Shown here piece by piece: positions 31,758 to 42,017 of a DNA stretch of 64,000 nucleotides (position 1 is its first letter; every line of letters begins with the position of its first letter). The notes beneath the pieces were generated by a model. It did no database searches and had not been told where the DNA came from. It saw only the letters and a list, made by a program, of their open reading frames with translations. The translations under genes were made by a program, and so were the position numbers. Source of the stretch: Hydractinia symbiolongicarpus. Taxonomy: Eukaryota; Cnidaria; Hydrozoa; Anthoathecata; Hydractiniidae. The stretch spans positions 35,257,828 to 35,321,827 of the forward strand of contig NC_079876.1 of the NCBI RefSeq assembly GCF_029227915.1, read 5' to 3'.

Positions 31758-33115
31758 AAAACGACATTGATTTCTCACAGTATATCCCATCTATTCATGC
31801 CTCGCCAGTACGATTTTTAGGCTGGATTATTCATTGTTCTATCTCAGCCAGGAAGTCCATCAACGAATTGGAAGAAAAGCTGATAGAAGGGCTTGGGTCA
31901 TTAATAAGTCCTTATACACTGGATCTCAAAAACTTTGGATCTTGCAACATCTTTTGATCCCGCGAATTCAGTGGCCACTGTTAATATACGAGGTTTCGAT
32001 GTTTGTTGCTGGGCGCCTAGAGCAAGAGGTTTCAGTGTTCATACGAAAATGGCTGAACTTGCACCGTTCCATCACAAACATCTCCCTATAAGCTGACTCC
32101 TCTCCTTGCCCTCTGCCCATTAAGAGCCTCACTTCTATTTTAAAATCCGCAAAGATTAGTGGTCACCTACTTTTGCGACACTCCAAAGATCCAATTCTGT
32201 CAACACTCAATCCATCTTTAAAGGCAGTTTCTTGGAAGGTGAGCGATGCAGTTGACATAGGTGAGGGTGAATTAAAGTACAAAACCATAAGGGGTCCTAT
32301 AAAGCGTGGACGAACCGGTCTTGGCAATTGTAAAGTGGAAGTAATACCACCAAAAACCACTTACATTGGCTGTGATTAACGAGGAAAGCTATCTATCTAA
32401 GGCACTGCAACTTCAGGTGCAGGGCCAATGGACAAGATGGGAGAACTACGTAAAGTTTGATCTTTCATGGAAGAACATCCTAGCAACTCCTCCTAATCCC
32501 TTATCTTTCTGCCTGCAATCCACTTACGATGTTCTGCCCTCACCAAGTAACTTCAGGAGGTGGAAAATAAATACAGAACCATCTTGTTTCCTATGTCACA
32601 AAGAAATTTGCACTTCAGCGCACATACTTAGTGCTTCTAAAACTGCTCTTTCCCAGGGAAGATATACCTTTAGACACGATTCTGTACTTATTGAAGAAGT
32701 TAATTTTTGAGCTTCCTTCTGAACATCCTAAAAAAAGTCACAAAATAACCTTTCTGAGACCCGTGTCAAAGGCACATACGAAATCTAAAGTGTCAGCTAT
32801 ACTGCACCTGACCAAAGATTGGAAGATCGTTGCTGACACACACTCGAACTATGTGTTTCCTAGCCATATTACCATTTCTGAGCTTAAACCGGACCTTGTG
32901 CTATGTTCAAACTACCTTAAGCGTGTTATTATTGTAGAACTCACTTGCCCATGTGAGGAAAACATGAATGCTTGGCACTCCACCAAAGTTGCAAAGTATT
33001 CCTGTTTAATGAATGTGATTATGGTTAATGGCTGGCAAGTTGATTTCTTCGCAGTGGAAGTAGGAGCAAGAGGGTATTGTGCAAGAACCAGCACTGCCTT
33101 TTTATAAAGAATGGG
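31758..33115 (+). pseudogene. Post-RT region and restriction-like endonuclease of copy C
   Basis: This 5'-truncated copy starts in the post-RT region: PRIQWPLLIYEVSMFVAGRL, FIRKWLNLHRSITNISL and GQWTRWENYVKFDLSWKNIL. A Cys-His motif CFLCHKEICTSAHILSASK follows, in which the last Cys is Ser, then QGRYTFRHDSVL. The nuclease (32631-33107) is open: ELKPDLVLCSNYLKRVIIVE, LTCPCEENMNAWHSTKVAKY and FFAVEVGARGY. The catalytic Asp, Glu and Lys positions look intact. Confidence 0.8.
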
Positions 33116-33250
33116 TTTTACCAACAAGCTTGTTTATTGCACTGGAAATGATCTCGGTAAAATCAGTATGAGGTCTTCTTTTTGTATCTGACTGGCACGT
33201 GAATCCAATGTTTCGTCAACTGACTCTTTAATGCAATTACCCAAATCCAT

Positions 33251-34205
33251 GTGGAGACCAAGGGTGTTTCATCTCGCCAAAAGGGGCCTTCTAAAAAGGT
33301 TAGCCAAAATAAAAATGACACTCAATCAATTTGTGTATATAAAAACATCGTTTTTTTTAACAAAGGCAACACTTGTTACGCCAACGCCATTTTGCAAGTA
33401 TTAAGTACCATTCCAACACTGGTGCCAAAGTGGGTCAGAATCGTTTTATTTGTCACCTATTGCGAGGTCTATTTCGCTTAACATGGCGAAGCTGAAGCAA
33501 TCATTGTCACCTTTTGACCCTTCCAATTTTCTCTGGGCCCTTGAACGTCAAATGCACTCTGATGGGAAAGTGGACTTCCAATTTAATAATCAGCAAGATG
33601 TAGAGATTTTGTTTGTGGTTTCGGACGCACTTAAGACGCACTGCAGATAAAATCTGAACTGAAATCTCAATTTCTGTAAGCTGTAACACCTGCACCTGTG
33701 CACCTCGGTAAATCTCGAAATGCAGGACATTTTAACACTGCCAATGACATCTAAAATCCAGTCTTGTGTCAGCAAATTTTTAGAACCGGAAATTCTAAGC
33801 GATGGAAACAAGTGGTTTTGTCCGCAATTCTTTGCACATAGAGGGAGTACTAGAGAAACGCAAATCTGCAGGAGTAGTGAAATCTTATTCCTGCATCTTA
33901 AAAGGTTTTTGAAACATGGTGAACATCTGGTGAAAAACAACAGAGTTGTTGAATGTGTTTCTTTACGTGACTCTCTCCCGCAACTAGCTCTGGTCAGCGA
34001 TACAGATACAATGTTTAATCAGAACTACTCATTGTTAGCAACAATTAATCACTCCGGTACGTTAGCCGCAGGTCATTTTTTGGCTTATGTTAAGGATCCT
34101 GCCACAAATTCTTGGTACCACTGCAACGATAGCGCGGTTTGCAAATGCTCTCTACCTATTCTCAACAACAATTCATGTTATATTCTTTGTTACGTTCGCG
34201 GTTGA
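33251..34205 (+). pseudogene. USP domain of copy C
   Basis: The Cys box is KGNTCYANAILQVLSTIP (33355 on). A decayed middle has NNQQDVEILF (QQD box). A long open piece 33720-34205 has QSCVSKFLEPEIL, ILFLHLKRFLKHGEHLVKN, the His box INHSGTLAAGHFLAYVKD and WYHCNDSAV. All three catalytic regions survive in separate frames. It is clearly diverged from copies A and B and groups with copy D, so at least two USP subfamilies are present. Confidence 0.85.
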
Positions 34206-34955
34206 TCCGCTTTTTCTTTCTTTCTCTTACATTTATCATTACGTTTATAAAACCTGTACTTCCAGGGCAATGGGGGAGGAAAAGGTAAATCCGAGCGGTT
34301 TTGTATTACCCCAGCTAGTTCATTCGAACCAGTTTACCGTCAATACCCAGAGGGTAATGAGTTCTGCTCACTCTTCTCTGGTAACTTAAAAGAAGCTTAG
34401 CAAGAGGGTTTGCTTTCAGCTTGTCTTTGGGTGTAACGACCCCACTTATTACCCCAGTTCAGTAAGGTGCCCAAGTTTACCAACTTGGTCTTTAGGCTTG
34501 ACAACCCTGCTGTCCTTAGTCAAAATATGTACAGGCTGGTCCTGTCATGACAACCTCCTGTTTAAGGCTGAGTGTTGGGGCCCTGTAACACATGTGGAAA
34601 GCTACAGCCAGAGTCACAAGTTCTGGCGCACAGGAGGGTTGTTATATAATTCTTTTTTATATTATATACTTTTGAGATATACATTTTTTCTATTTGTGTA
34701 TGTTCTGTAACCAGTCCGTTTATGTTGTTAGCTCTGTCTTGTGTTGTATTGTTGGTGATTGAAGGATTGTTTTTTCTCTTTACGATTTTCTCAGAGAATA
34801 GTTATAGGTCCAAGTTGGACAGTACTCATGCTTGTAATAAGCAAGAAAGTGTATTCAGCACCGTCTGGAAGCCTAAGCCCAATTTTATTTACACCAACCG
34901 TCCCTGTAGACAAGATACTTTAGTGCAGCTTGCTGTATTGTAAACCTTTTCATCA
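34206..34955 (+). repeat. 3' UTR of copy C (type B)
   Basis: One tandem unit variant (34405-34462, CTTTGGGTGTAACGACCCC), type-B RNA (34551-34641), T-rich spacer, and the terminal hairpin GCAGCTTGCTGT (34925-34936) followed by ATTGTAAACC. The UTR ends just before the resumed copy B sequence at 34961. Confidence 0.65.
34551..34641 (+). ncRNA. Type-B structured RNA
   Basis: Outer stem CAACCTCCTG/CAGGAGGGTTG with one bulge; inner GTGTT/AACAC and CCAGA-GTCACAAGT-TCTGG hairpins. Confidence 0.6.
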
Positions 34956-34960
34956 ATTCA

Positions 34961-35225
34961 TGACTCAGCTAGACATTTTGGGTACGTTGGTTCAGGAATA
35001 TGAGTCGAAACCCTTGTACCCTTTACAGAAGTCTTGTCCTTCTCTCTCTTTCTCTGTCTGTTTGTTTTTTCAATTTTTGTGCCAATTTTATCCTTGGAAA
35101 AGAAAGAGTTGTGTTCTATTATATGAACATATTTTTTAGAGGAGCAAAACCCCTAGATTTTAAATTTTAAGACTTAACTGGTCGAGTTTATCATTGTGCG
35201 TGCACTTTGTAATTTTCATTCTTCT
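34961..35225 (+). repeat. 3' UTR of copy B, distal part
   Basis: Resumes inside the type-A RNA (GACTCAGCTAGACATT), then the GGTAC-like/GTACC stretch, T-rich part and terminal hairpin GTGCGTGCAC (35196-35205). It ends at TTTTCATTCTT, the same endpoint as at 27410. Confidence 0.7.
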
Positions 35226-36296
35226 CACTCTGGCAACATATTGGAGGTACCTTTACATCCTGCAGATGATGTATCTTTTACTAAAACTTTGTAATTTATT
35301 GGAAGCATCCTCAACAGATAACCATGCTTTATCTTTTAGGCTTTGTAATGCGTTAATAATTCCTATTTTTTCATGTTGAGTTTAGCTTCAGCATCTCTTT
35401 TCTTATTCTGTGAACCAGTTTGTTGTGTTTCTTCTCAATAACGGCTTTCTTTCTTTCATCATATTTCAATTTCATTTTTGTGACATTATCTTAAGCATTG
35501 TTAAGTGGCTTATCTCATTCCTCAATTGAAAAATTGTCAAGCCAACCAGATGTATGATTCCGCAAGCGTAACCTCTACAATGCAAGGGGCGCTGCTTTTA
35601 ATCCGTTCTCTCCGTAAGATGCCCTAGAGATTCTTGAGAATCTCATACCAGAGTTGTCTTTAACCTTTAATTTCTTGGTAGATTATTCAACACTTGTGTG
35701 AAGACCTGCACTACTCGCAACGCTTGCAATAATATTAGCACCTCTGAGCAAGTTAGTCCTTTTCTTCAACTGCCCTTGACATCGACTGTACAATCTTCAG
35801 TAGATAACTTTTTGGAGAGTGAAGAATTGTCAGTCGTTAACTCGTACTTCTGTCACTACTGCGATAGTTACCAAACTGCAACAGTTAAAAAGAAGGTCGC
35901 AGAGTGCAGTTCAATTTTGATTCTGCAATTAAAGCGCTTTGCCTAAAACAAAGGTCTTGTGTCTAAGGTTTGTTCTCCTGTCACATTTCACCCGGGCACT
36001 GTTTTTTTACCTATCACTGTAGAAAGTGAAGTCTCTTGTCGCAAGCACTACAACTTAAGGGCTGTTATTAACCACTCTGGAAATTTGAACAATGGCCATC
36101 ACACTACTGTTTCTTATAACCAAGTGCATGGTAAGTGGTCCCTTGCAAACAAAGCTTGCTAAATGGTGTACAACCTTACATTCTTTTCCTTTAGGAGCTT
36201 AGGTAAATTGCAGTCCGCACCACAACTTTCGGTTTATGTCAGCAAGGGGATTTGACTATTCTTATTTTTTTTGGTAGTCTTGTCTTTGGAGTCAAA
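35226..36296 (+). pseudogene. USP domain remnants (copy E and an older piece)
   Basis: 35229-35290 encodes HSGNILEVPLHPADDVSFTK, a mid-USP block also found in copy D. After about 280 bp of unrecognised AT-rich DNA, 35576-36190 encodes a copy B-like USP: ALEILENLIPELSL, NACNNISTSEQVSPFLQLPL, VNSYFCHYCDSYQTATVK, ILQLKRFA, RKHYNLRAVINHSGNLNNGH. Stops and shifts interrupt it. A tandem-unit trace (36236-36296) follows, as expected for the 3' UTR. Confidence 0.75.
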
Positions 36297-36515
36297 CTTG
36301 GATGTTACTAGTTTTATCAAGAACGCAGGTTTAAAAACTGAAGATGTAATTAATAACGATACAAAAAAACTGAAAGCACTATTTGGATTAACTTTCACTA
36401 CTGATAACTAATGTCTGCCACATATTTACTGGATCCCCAAAATGCACAAAAATCCAATCAAATTCAGATTTATTATTGCTGCACCCAAATGTTCCATTAA
36501 ACCCCGTAAGCTATC
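36297..36515 (+). pseudogene. RT remnant, 5' part (interrupted by a later insertion)
   Basis: Encodes CLPHIYWIPKMHKNPIKFRF and IIAAPKCSIKPRKLS, the pre-motif-A part of an RT family common in cnidarians (Penelope/telomerase-like by appearance). The same gene resumes at 39940, so the 36516-39925 element sits inside it. Confidence 0.65.
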
Positions 36516-36703
36516 ACATCGGTATTTAGGCTGTTTTATTATTACAATGACTTCAATGATGTATTACAATGACTTCAAAGATGGCGGACGTCTTTCCGTT
36601 AACGGTAAATCGGCAAATTTATTTCTGCATTGTCTCTACGCATAGAATTGCTGAAACATATTGATTAATGCACGAGAAGTTTACGATACGTTAAAAGAAT
36701 AAG

Positions 36704-39700
36704 ATGAACAGAAAGGATAATGAAGTTAATGAAGTTAATGAAGTTAATGAAGTTAGCAACACAAATGGGAATGCAAATACAAATGGTATTGACGAATTGC
36801 GATTTCCGTGTCACCAGTGCCACAAACGTTTCAGAACCCACAGAGGAGTGCTCCAACATTTGCGGCAATGCAAAGTTAAAATTGGACTTCCAGCAGAAGA
36901 ACAATCTACAGACCCTCGAAATGATATGAATGAACGCATTCTACAACAAACGCAACCAGAACGGTTTTATTGGGGTAACGTTAGAGGTACAGATGCGATT
37001 GATCAAATTAATTCTTGTTATGAGAAAATTGTATTTTGGAGGCGAAATTTGTTCATGCTTCCAAATGGTGCTACTGGAAAAAACTTTCTTCGAGAAGTAA
37101 CTAGACTATTGAATAGCTGGGTGGAAAATAGCCCAATCAAATGTATTGCGTTAAAAGCAGTACACGTAATGCCAGCTCTATTACTTCAGAAGCCGTCAAA
37201 AAACTCGAAAAGCAAAGACCATGTTAACGCATTACAACGAAGACTAGAATGGTGGAACAAAGGCGATTTTCAAGCACTCTGCGATGAATGTGAAATGCTT
37301 CAATCACGATTACCTAAACCAACCGAGAGAAGAAACATAGAAGTTGTTTCGAGAAAGTTTAAAGATCTCATGCAGATTGGAAATGTGAATGGAGCAATCA
37401 AATTATTAACAAATAACATGGCAGGTGGCATTCTTCCTTTAAATGACGAAACATTCAATTTATTACGAGTTAAACATCCACCAGGCGAACAAGCGAAGGA
37501 AGACGTTATATTGCAAGGACCGTTATCAATGGTTAATCCGATTGTATATGACGTCATTGATGACACGTACGTATTGAAAGCAGCTCAAGTAACAAAAGGA
37601 GGCTCCGGGCCTTCTGGGATGGACGCAGATGGATGGAGAAAGCCTTTAACTTCAAAGGTTTTTGGTGAATGCGGTTTGGATTTAAGAAGAGCTATAGCCA
37701 ACGTTATAAAGAAGTTATGTATAGAAAATGTTGAAGATCAATCGCTTGAAGCATTTACTGCTTGCAGACTCGTACCTCTAGACAAAAAACCTGGAGTAAG
37801 ACCAATTGGTGTTGGAGAAGTCTTGCGAAGAATATGTGGCAAGGTAGTGATGGCAGTTCTTCAGAAAGACGTCCTTATATCAAGTGCGGAAATTCAGATG
37901 TGCTCGGGTCAGAAGTCTGGCAGTGAAGCGGCAATCCACGCGATGAGGGAGGTATTTGACAGTGAAGAAACAGAGGCTGTTTTACTTGTTGATGCAGCAA
38001 ATGCCTTCAATAGTATCAACAGAAAAGCACTCCTGCACAACGTCAAGATTGTTTGCCCGACTATTGCATGTTATGTCATCAATTGCTATAGATTTCATGC
38101 GAGGCTTTTCATCATTGGAAGTAAAGAAATAAGATCCAAGGAGGGTACTACGCAGGGTGATCCGCTAGGGATGGCAATATACGCAATTGGTCTAACACCC
38201 CTACTTAATCTGATGGCTGACGAAATATTTGAAACTACTGTTGCTGCTTTCGCTGATGACGTTAGTGCAGGTGGAAAATGTAGAAATTTGAAAGTTTGGT
38301 GGGATAGATTGATGCAAATTGGACCATTGTTCGGTTACAATCCACAACCTCACAAATCTTGCCTAATTGTAAAACCAGGACACGAACAACTGGCGAAAGC
38401 GACTTTTAAGGGCACGAATATCCAGATATGTACTGATGGTGAAAGACATCTTGGCGCCTCGATCGGAAGTGACAGCTTCAGGAAGGAGTACTGTGAAAAA
38501 ATGGTAACGAACTGGGTGAAGGAGATATCTTTACTTTCAGATATTGCGCTATCACAGCCACAAGCTGCTTATGCCTGTTACACAAGTGGTTATCAACACA
38601 AATTTTCATTCTTTCTCAGAACAATACCTGGGATTGAGAAGTATCTGAATCCACTTGAAGAAATCATACGACATCGATTGCTACCTGCTATTACTGGTGG
38701 ACACATTGTAAACGATGATGAACGCACACTCCTGTCTTTGCCTCCTCGACTTGGTGGTTTGGGAATTATCAATCCCATTGAACGAGCGCCCACAGAGCTA
38801 CGAAACTCAGAAAGCATAACTGCTTCTTTGAAGAACGTAATTCTTCGTAAAAATGTTGTTGATGAAGAAATAGTATCATTGACGGCAGTAAAAAACAACC
38901 GGAGACAACAGAATCTGGAAAAGTTGAAAAATCTACAATTACGTATGACACCTGAAGCTGCACGATTGAACGAGTCAAATATGGAGAGTGGTGTATCAAA
39001 TTGGCTCACAACTTTACCAATTAAAGAGCTGAACTATGATCTGAACAAGGAGCAGTTTTTTGACGCTCTACGTTTGCGATACGATTGGACAATCCCGAAA
39101 CTTCCATCAGAATGCGTGTGTGGAAGCAAATTTAATGTTACACATGCGCTATCATGCAAGAAAGGTGGTTACGTCTCTTTACGACACAATGAGATACGAG
39201 ATATTACAGGTAAATTACTGGAGGAAGTATGTAAAGATGTGAGAAAGGAACCATTGCTGTTACGTTTAAGCGGTGAAAGAATCCATCAAAACGGTATTTT
39301 ATCACAGGAAGCACGATTAGACGTCAGCGCAGTCGGTTTTTGGACCCCTGGTCAACGAGTATTTTTAGATGTACGGGTCTTTGACCTCAACGCTCTGAGA
39401 TACAAGGGTCTTTCTCTTGACAAATGCTTCAAGAAAAACGAAGAGGAGAAGAAGAGAGGATACAACGAAAGAGTTATGCAAGTAGAAAATGGAACATTAA
39501 CTCCCCTTGTTTTTGCAACAAACGGTGGTATGGGAAGAGAGTGTAAACGATTTTATCAGAGACTGTCTGAAATGATTTCAGAAAAAAGAAACATCAGATT
39601 CGCAGAAGCCACGAAGTTTATTAGAACTAAAATTTCCTTTAGTCTGCTGCGATCAACACTACTTTGCCTGAGAGGTTGCAGATCCTTCGCTCGGGACCAC

Positions 39701-39751
39701 CAGCTGACAGATATGGAACTCGGAAATGTTGTATCACTCATTCGATCCTGA
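36704..39751 (+). CDS. Intact polyprotein of a non-LTR retrotransposon: zinc finger, RT, PD-(D/E)XK
   Basis: The 1015-residue ORF opens with four NEV repeats (9-bp tandem), then a C2HC finger FPCHQCHKRF...HLRQC (about residues 43-63). The RT has GPSGMDADGWRKPL, RLVPLDKKPGVRPIGVGEVL, VLLVDAANAFNSIN (motif A), TTQGDPLGMAIYAIG (motif B) and AAFADDVSAGG (motif C), all with catalytic Asp residues. After a long thumb comes a Cys-His motif (CVCGSKFNVTHALSCKKGG, then RHNEIRD), and a restriction-like nuclease with ARLDVSAVGFWTPGQRVFLD followed by VRVFD, KKRGYNERV, TPLVFATNGGMG and LLRSTLLCLRGCRSF. No disabling change is seen, so it could be active. The clade is R2-like in layout; I do not assign a name. 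Confidence 0.9.
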   Translation: MNRKDNEVNEVNEVNEVSNTNGNANTNGIDELRFPCHQCHKRFRTHRGVLQHLRQCKVKIGLPAEEQSTDPRNDMNERILQQTQPERFYWGNVRGTDAIDQINSCYEKIVFWRRNLFMLPNGATGKNFLREVTRLLNSWVENSPIKCIALKAVHVMPALLLQKPSKNSKSKDHVNALQRRLEWWNKGDFQALCDECEMLQSRLPKPTERRNIEVVSRKFKDLMQIGNVNGAIKLLTNNMAGGILPLNDETFNLLRVKHPPGEQAKEDVILQGPLSMVNPIVYDVIDDTYVLKAAQVTKGGSGPSGMDADGWRKPLTSKVFGECGLDLRRAIANVIKKLCIENVEDQSLEAFTACRLVPLDKKPGVRPIGVGEVLRRICGKVVMAVLQKDVLISSAEIQMCSGQKSGSEAAIHAMREVFDSEETEAVLLVDAANAFNSINRKALLHNVKIVCPTIACYVINCYRFHARLFIIGSKEIRSKEGTTQGDPLGMAIYAIGLTPLLNLMADEIFETTVAAFADDVSAGGKCRNLKVWWDRLMQIGPLFGYNPQPHKSCLIVKPGHEQLAKATFKGTNIQICTDGERHLGASIGSDSFRKEYCEKMVTNWVKEISLLSDIALSQPQAAYACYTSGYQHKFSFFLRTIPGIEKYLNPLEEIIRHRLLPAITGGHIVNDDERTLLSLPPRLGGLGIINPIERAPTELRNSESITASLKNVILRKNVVDEEIVSLTAVKNNRRQQNLEKLKNLQLRMTPEAARLNESNMESGVSNWLTTLPIKELNYDLNKEQFFDALRLRYDWTIPKLPSECVCGSKFNVTHALSCKKGGYVSLRHNEIRDITGKLLEEVCKDVRKEPLLLRLSGERIHQNGILSQEARLDVSAVGFWTPGQRVFLDVRVFDLNALRYKGLSLDKCFKKNEEEKKRGYNERVMQVENGTLTPLVFATNGGMGRECKRFYQRLSEMISEKRNIRFAEATKFIRTKISFSLLRSTLLCLRGCRSFARDHQLTDMELGNVVSLIRS

Positions 39752-39875
39752 ATAATCAAGTGTGTTAATTATAAGTGAAACCATGTTGACCTGTAAATTG
39801 TTAATAACTTTTTATTTTATTTTGGTGTTGTTGTAAGTTTATTTATTTATTGGTGGCAAATATATGTAAATGTAG

Positions 39876-39878
<3 letters not shown>

Positions 39879-39925
<47 letters not shown>
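39879..39925 (+). repeat. 47-base poly(A) tail of the retrotransposon
   Basis: Uninterrupted A run at the 3' end of the element that carries the 1015-residue ORF. Confidence 0.9.
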
Positions 39926-39927
<2 letters not shown>

Positions 39928-39939
39928 ATTATCAAATTG

Positions 39940-40913
39940 AAGCATACAGGAAGAGCCATTTCTATTCTGGTATCAAAACATTTTGGGTTATCAAAAATAA
40001 TGTTCCAGTTATCAACAGTGTAAATAAAATTAATGATAGGAAGAGGGCGAATTGTATTTCAACATTCGATTTCTCCACACTGTATACAAAAATACCTCAT
40101 AATAAAATTATTTTTGTACTCAATGACTAGATAGACTTTTGTTTTGAGGCACCCTAAAATATGTTGCTGTTACAAAACATTGTGCAAAATGGGTGACAAA
40201 CCCTTCTAAATATACTGTTGTGTTTGATAAAAGTGCTATTGAAACAGCTGTTAAATATCTCATGGCCAGTTGTTATTTCACTTGTGGTAGAAAGCTTTTT
40301 CGACAGGTTATAGGAATCCCTATGGGGTCAGACCTTGCTCCATTTATGGCTAACCTTTTTCTTTATTACTATGAAAGCAATTAGCTTAAGAAAATAAATA
40401 AAAAATCAGACTTAAATATGGCTAGAAAATTTGGCAATACATTTCGATTTATTGATGATTTAAATGCCATGAATGATAGTGGCGAGTTTGGAAGAAGTTT
40501 CAAAGACATCTACCTTTGTGAGCTTGACCTAAAGCAGGAGAATAACGGGGAAAGTGCACACTTCTTGGATTTACATATTGCTCTCAAAGATTGAACATTT
40601 TCATTGAGTCTTTTTGATAAAAGGGATGATTTTTCCTTTACTATAGTTCGGATGCCATTTCGTACTAGTAACATCCCTAGTAAAGAATTTTATTCTGCAA
40701 TTGGTGCAGAGATATTAATAATTGGCAGAACTGCATCGGAGACATGATTTTCTCTGTGTGAATTCTTTAATGAAAAGAATGTTTGAACAAGAAGCAATTA
40801 AAAAGCGAGTGCCAAAAGTTTTGTATAAGACTTGCGGAAGACATAATGTTTTAGGGAAGTTTGGAACTAATGCAAAGAACTTTGTCACATCTATACTCAA
40901 TGGTAAACTTTAA
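39940..40913 (+). pseudogene. RT remnant, 3' part
   Basis: Continues the gene of 36297-36515 in several frames: SHFYSGIKTFWVIKNNVPVI, STFDFSTLYTKIPHNK (motif A), GIPMGSDLAPFMANLFLYYY (motif B), FRFIDDLNAMND (motif C, FIDD), HFLDLHIAL, LFDKRDDFSFTIVRMPF, then VNSLMKRMFEQ and GRHNVLGKFGTNAKNF. Numerous stops mark it as dead. Confidence 0.7.
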
Positions 40914-40916
40914 GGA

Positions 40917-41429
40917 ACAGTGTATTCATTGCAGCAGGGTGGGTAACTTTGTTTAGGGTTAACGGTCTCGCTGAACTTAGTTAATAATTTTTCGGTGGAA
41001 TCCAATGGTAAGGCTGAGTGTTGGTATACTATAAAACATGTTTAAGGTTACAGTCAGAGTTACAAGTTCTGACGCCATTGAAATCCACATTTCTCTCGAT
41101 TTGTCGTTAAACAAAGTATTAAAATACAAAAAAATTATAAAATATGAAAATGCTAATAAAAATGTACACAATAACATAATTGATTGATCGTGGTTGGTGG
41201 CGCTCCACTTGCTAACAGAGGTGTGTGAAGACTGTGGCACTTCACATGGGTACATGAACCGTGAGAGGATTTATGCACATTGTTAAAGGTTATATGTATC
41301 GCTTGCTTACATTTATAGATTGTGTCGACTGATTAGTTTAAACTGACAACATACTTTGATGTATTATATCGTAGCTAGATGTCATTATTTTGTTGTATCA
41401 TTAGATCTCCATAACTTATTTTGATTATT
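40917..41429 (+). repeat. 3' UTR fragment with type-B structured RNA (40995-41088)
   Basis: Outer stem GTGGAATCCAATGG/CCATTGAAATCCAC pairs at 12 of 14 positions. Inner hairpin GTCAGA-GTTACAAGT-TCTGAC. The core AAGGCTGAGTGTTGG matches the other type-B copies while the outer stem is unrelated in sequence. The rest to 41429 is AT-rich and unassigned. Confidence 0.6.
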
Positions 41430-42010
41430 ACCCCAGTCAAAATAAAAACGAAAAACAAAATAAATTTATGCCAGCAAAGGGGTTTGACTGTACCGGGTCC
41501 TGTCTTTGCAGAGTAACGACTCCACTTATTACCCCAGTCGAAAAAAAATAAATAAATAAATAAATAAAAATAAAAATTATGTCAGCACTGGTCTGCACTG
41601 GTCTTATCGTTGGAGAGTAACGACTTCACTTCTTACCTCACTCACACAAGATTGTAGAGAGAGTAGGACAGATGAAATAGTTATTGATGAAAGTAATGCC
41701 TAGTTCCTGCTGAAGACTGTTCGCAGACCTCTTTTGAGGTGACTCAGCTAGACATTATGTCAGCACTGGTCTGCACTGGTCTTATCGTTGGAGAGTAAGG
41801 CCTTCACTTCTTACCCCACTCACACAAGATGGTAGAGAGAGTAGGACAGATGAAATAGTTATTGATGAAAGGAATGCCTAGTTCCTGCTGAAGACTGTTC
41901 GCAGACCTCTTTTGAGGTGACTCAGCTAGACATTTTGGGTACCTTGCTTCAGGAATGAGTCTAAAGCCTTCTACCCTTTAAGAAAGTCCTGTCCTACTCT
42001 CTGTTTGCAA
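41430..42010 (+). repeat. 3' UTR module, type A, with a 177-bp tandem duplication
   Basis: Tandem units at 41430-41560, then two direct copies of one segment (41577-41753 and 41754-41930), each ending with a type-A RNA (41696-41755, 41874-41933; CTG-TTCG-CAG and ACCTC-TTTT-GAGGT hairpins). Sequence then follows the usual UTR until about 42010, where DIRS-like DNA begins. Confidence 0.7.
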
Positions 42011-42017
42011 AATTTTT

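Larger units (their letters stand above)
36516..39925 (+). mobile_element. Young RLE-type non-LTR retrotransposon
   Basis: One intact ORF, a 3' UTR of about 130 bp and a pure run of 47 A (39879-39925). The flanks belong to one older RT gene. TATCA occurs at both borders (36504-36512 area and 39930-39934) and may be a short target duplication, though this is uncertain. The unbroken ORF and long poly(A) suggest recent insertion. Confidence 0.8.
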
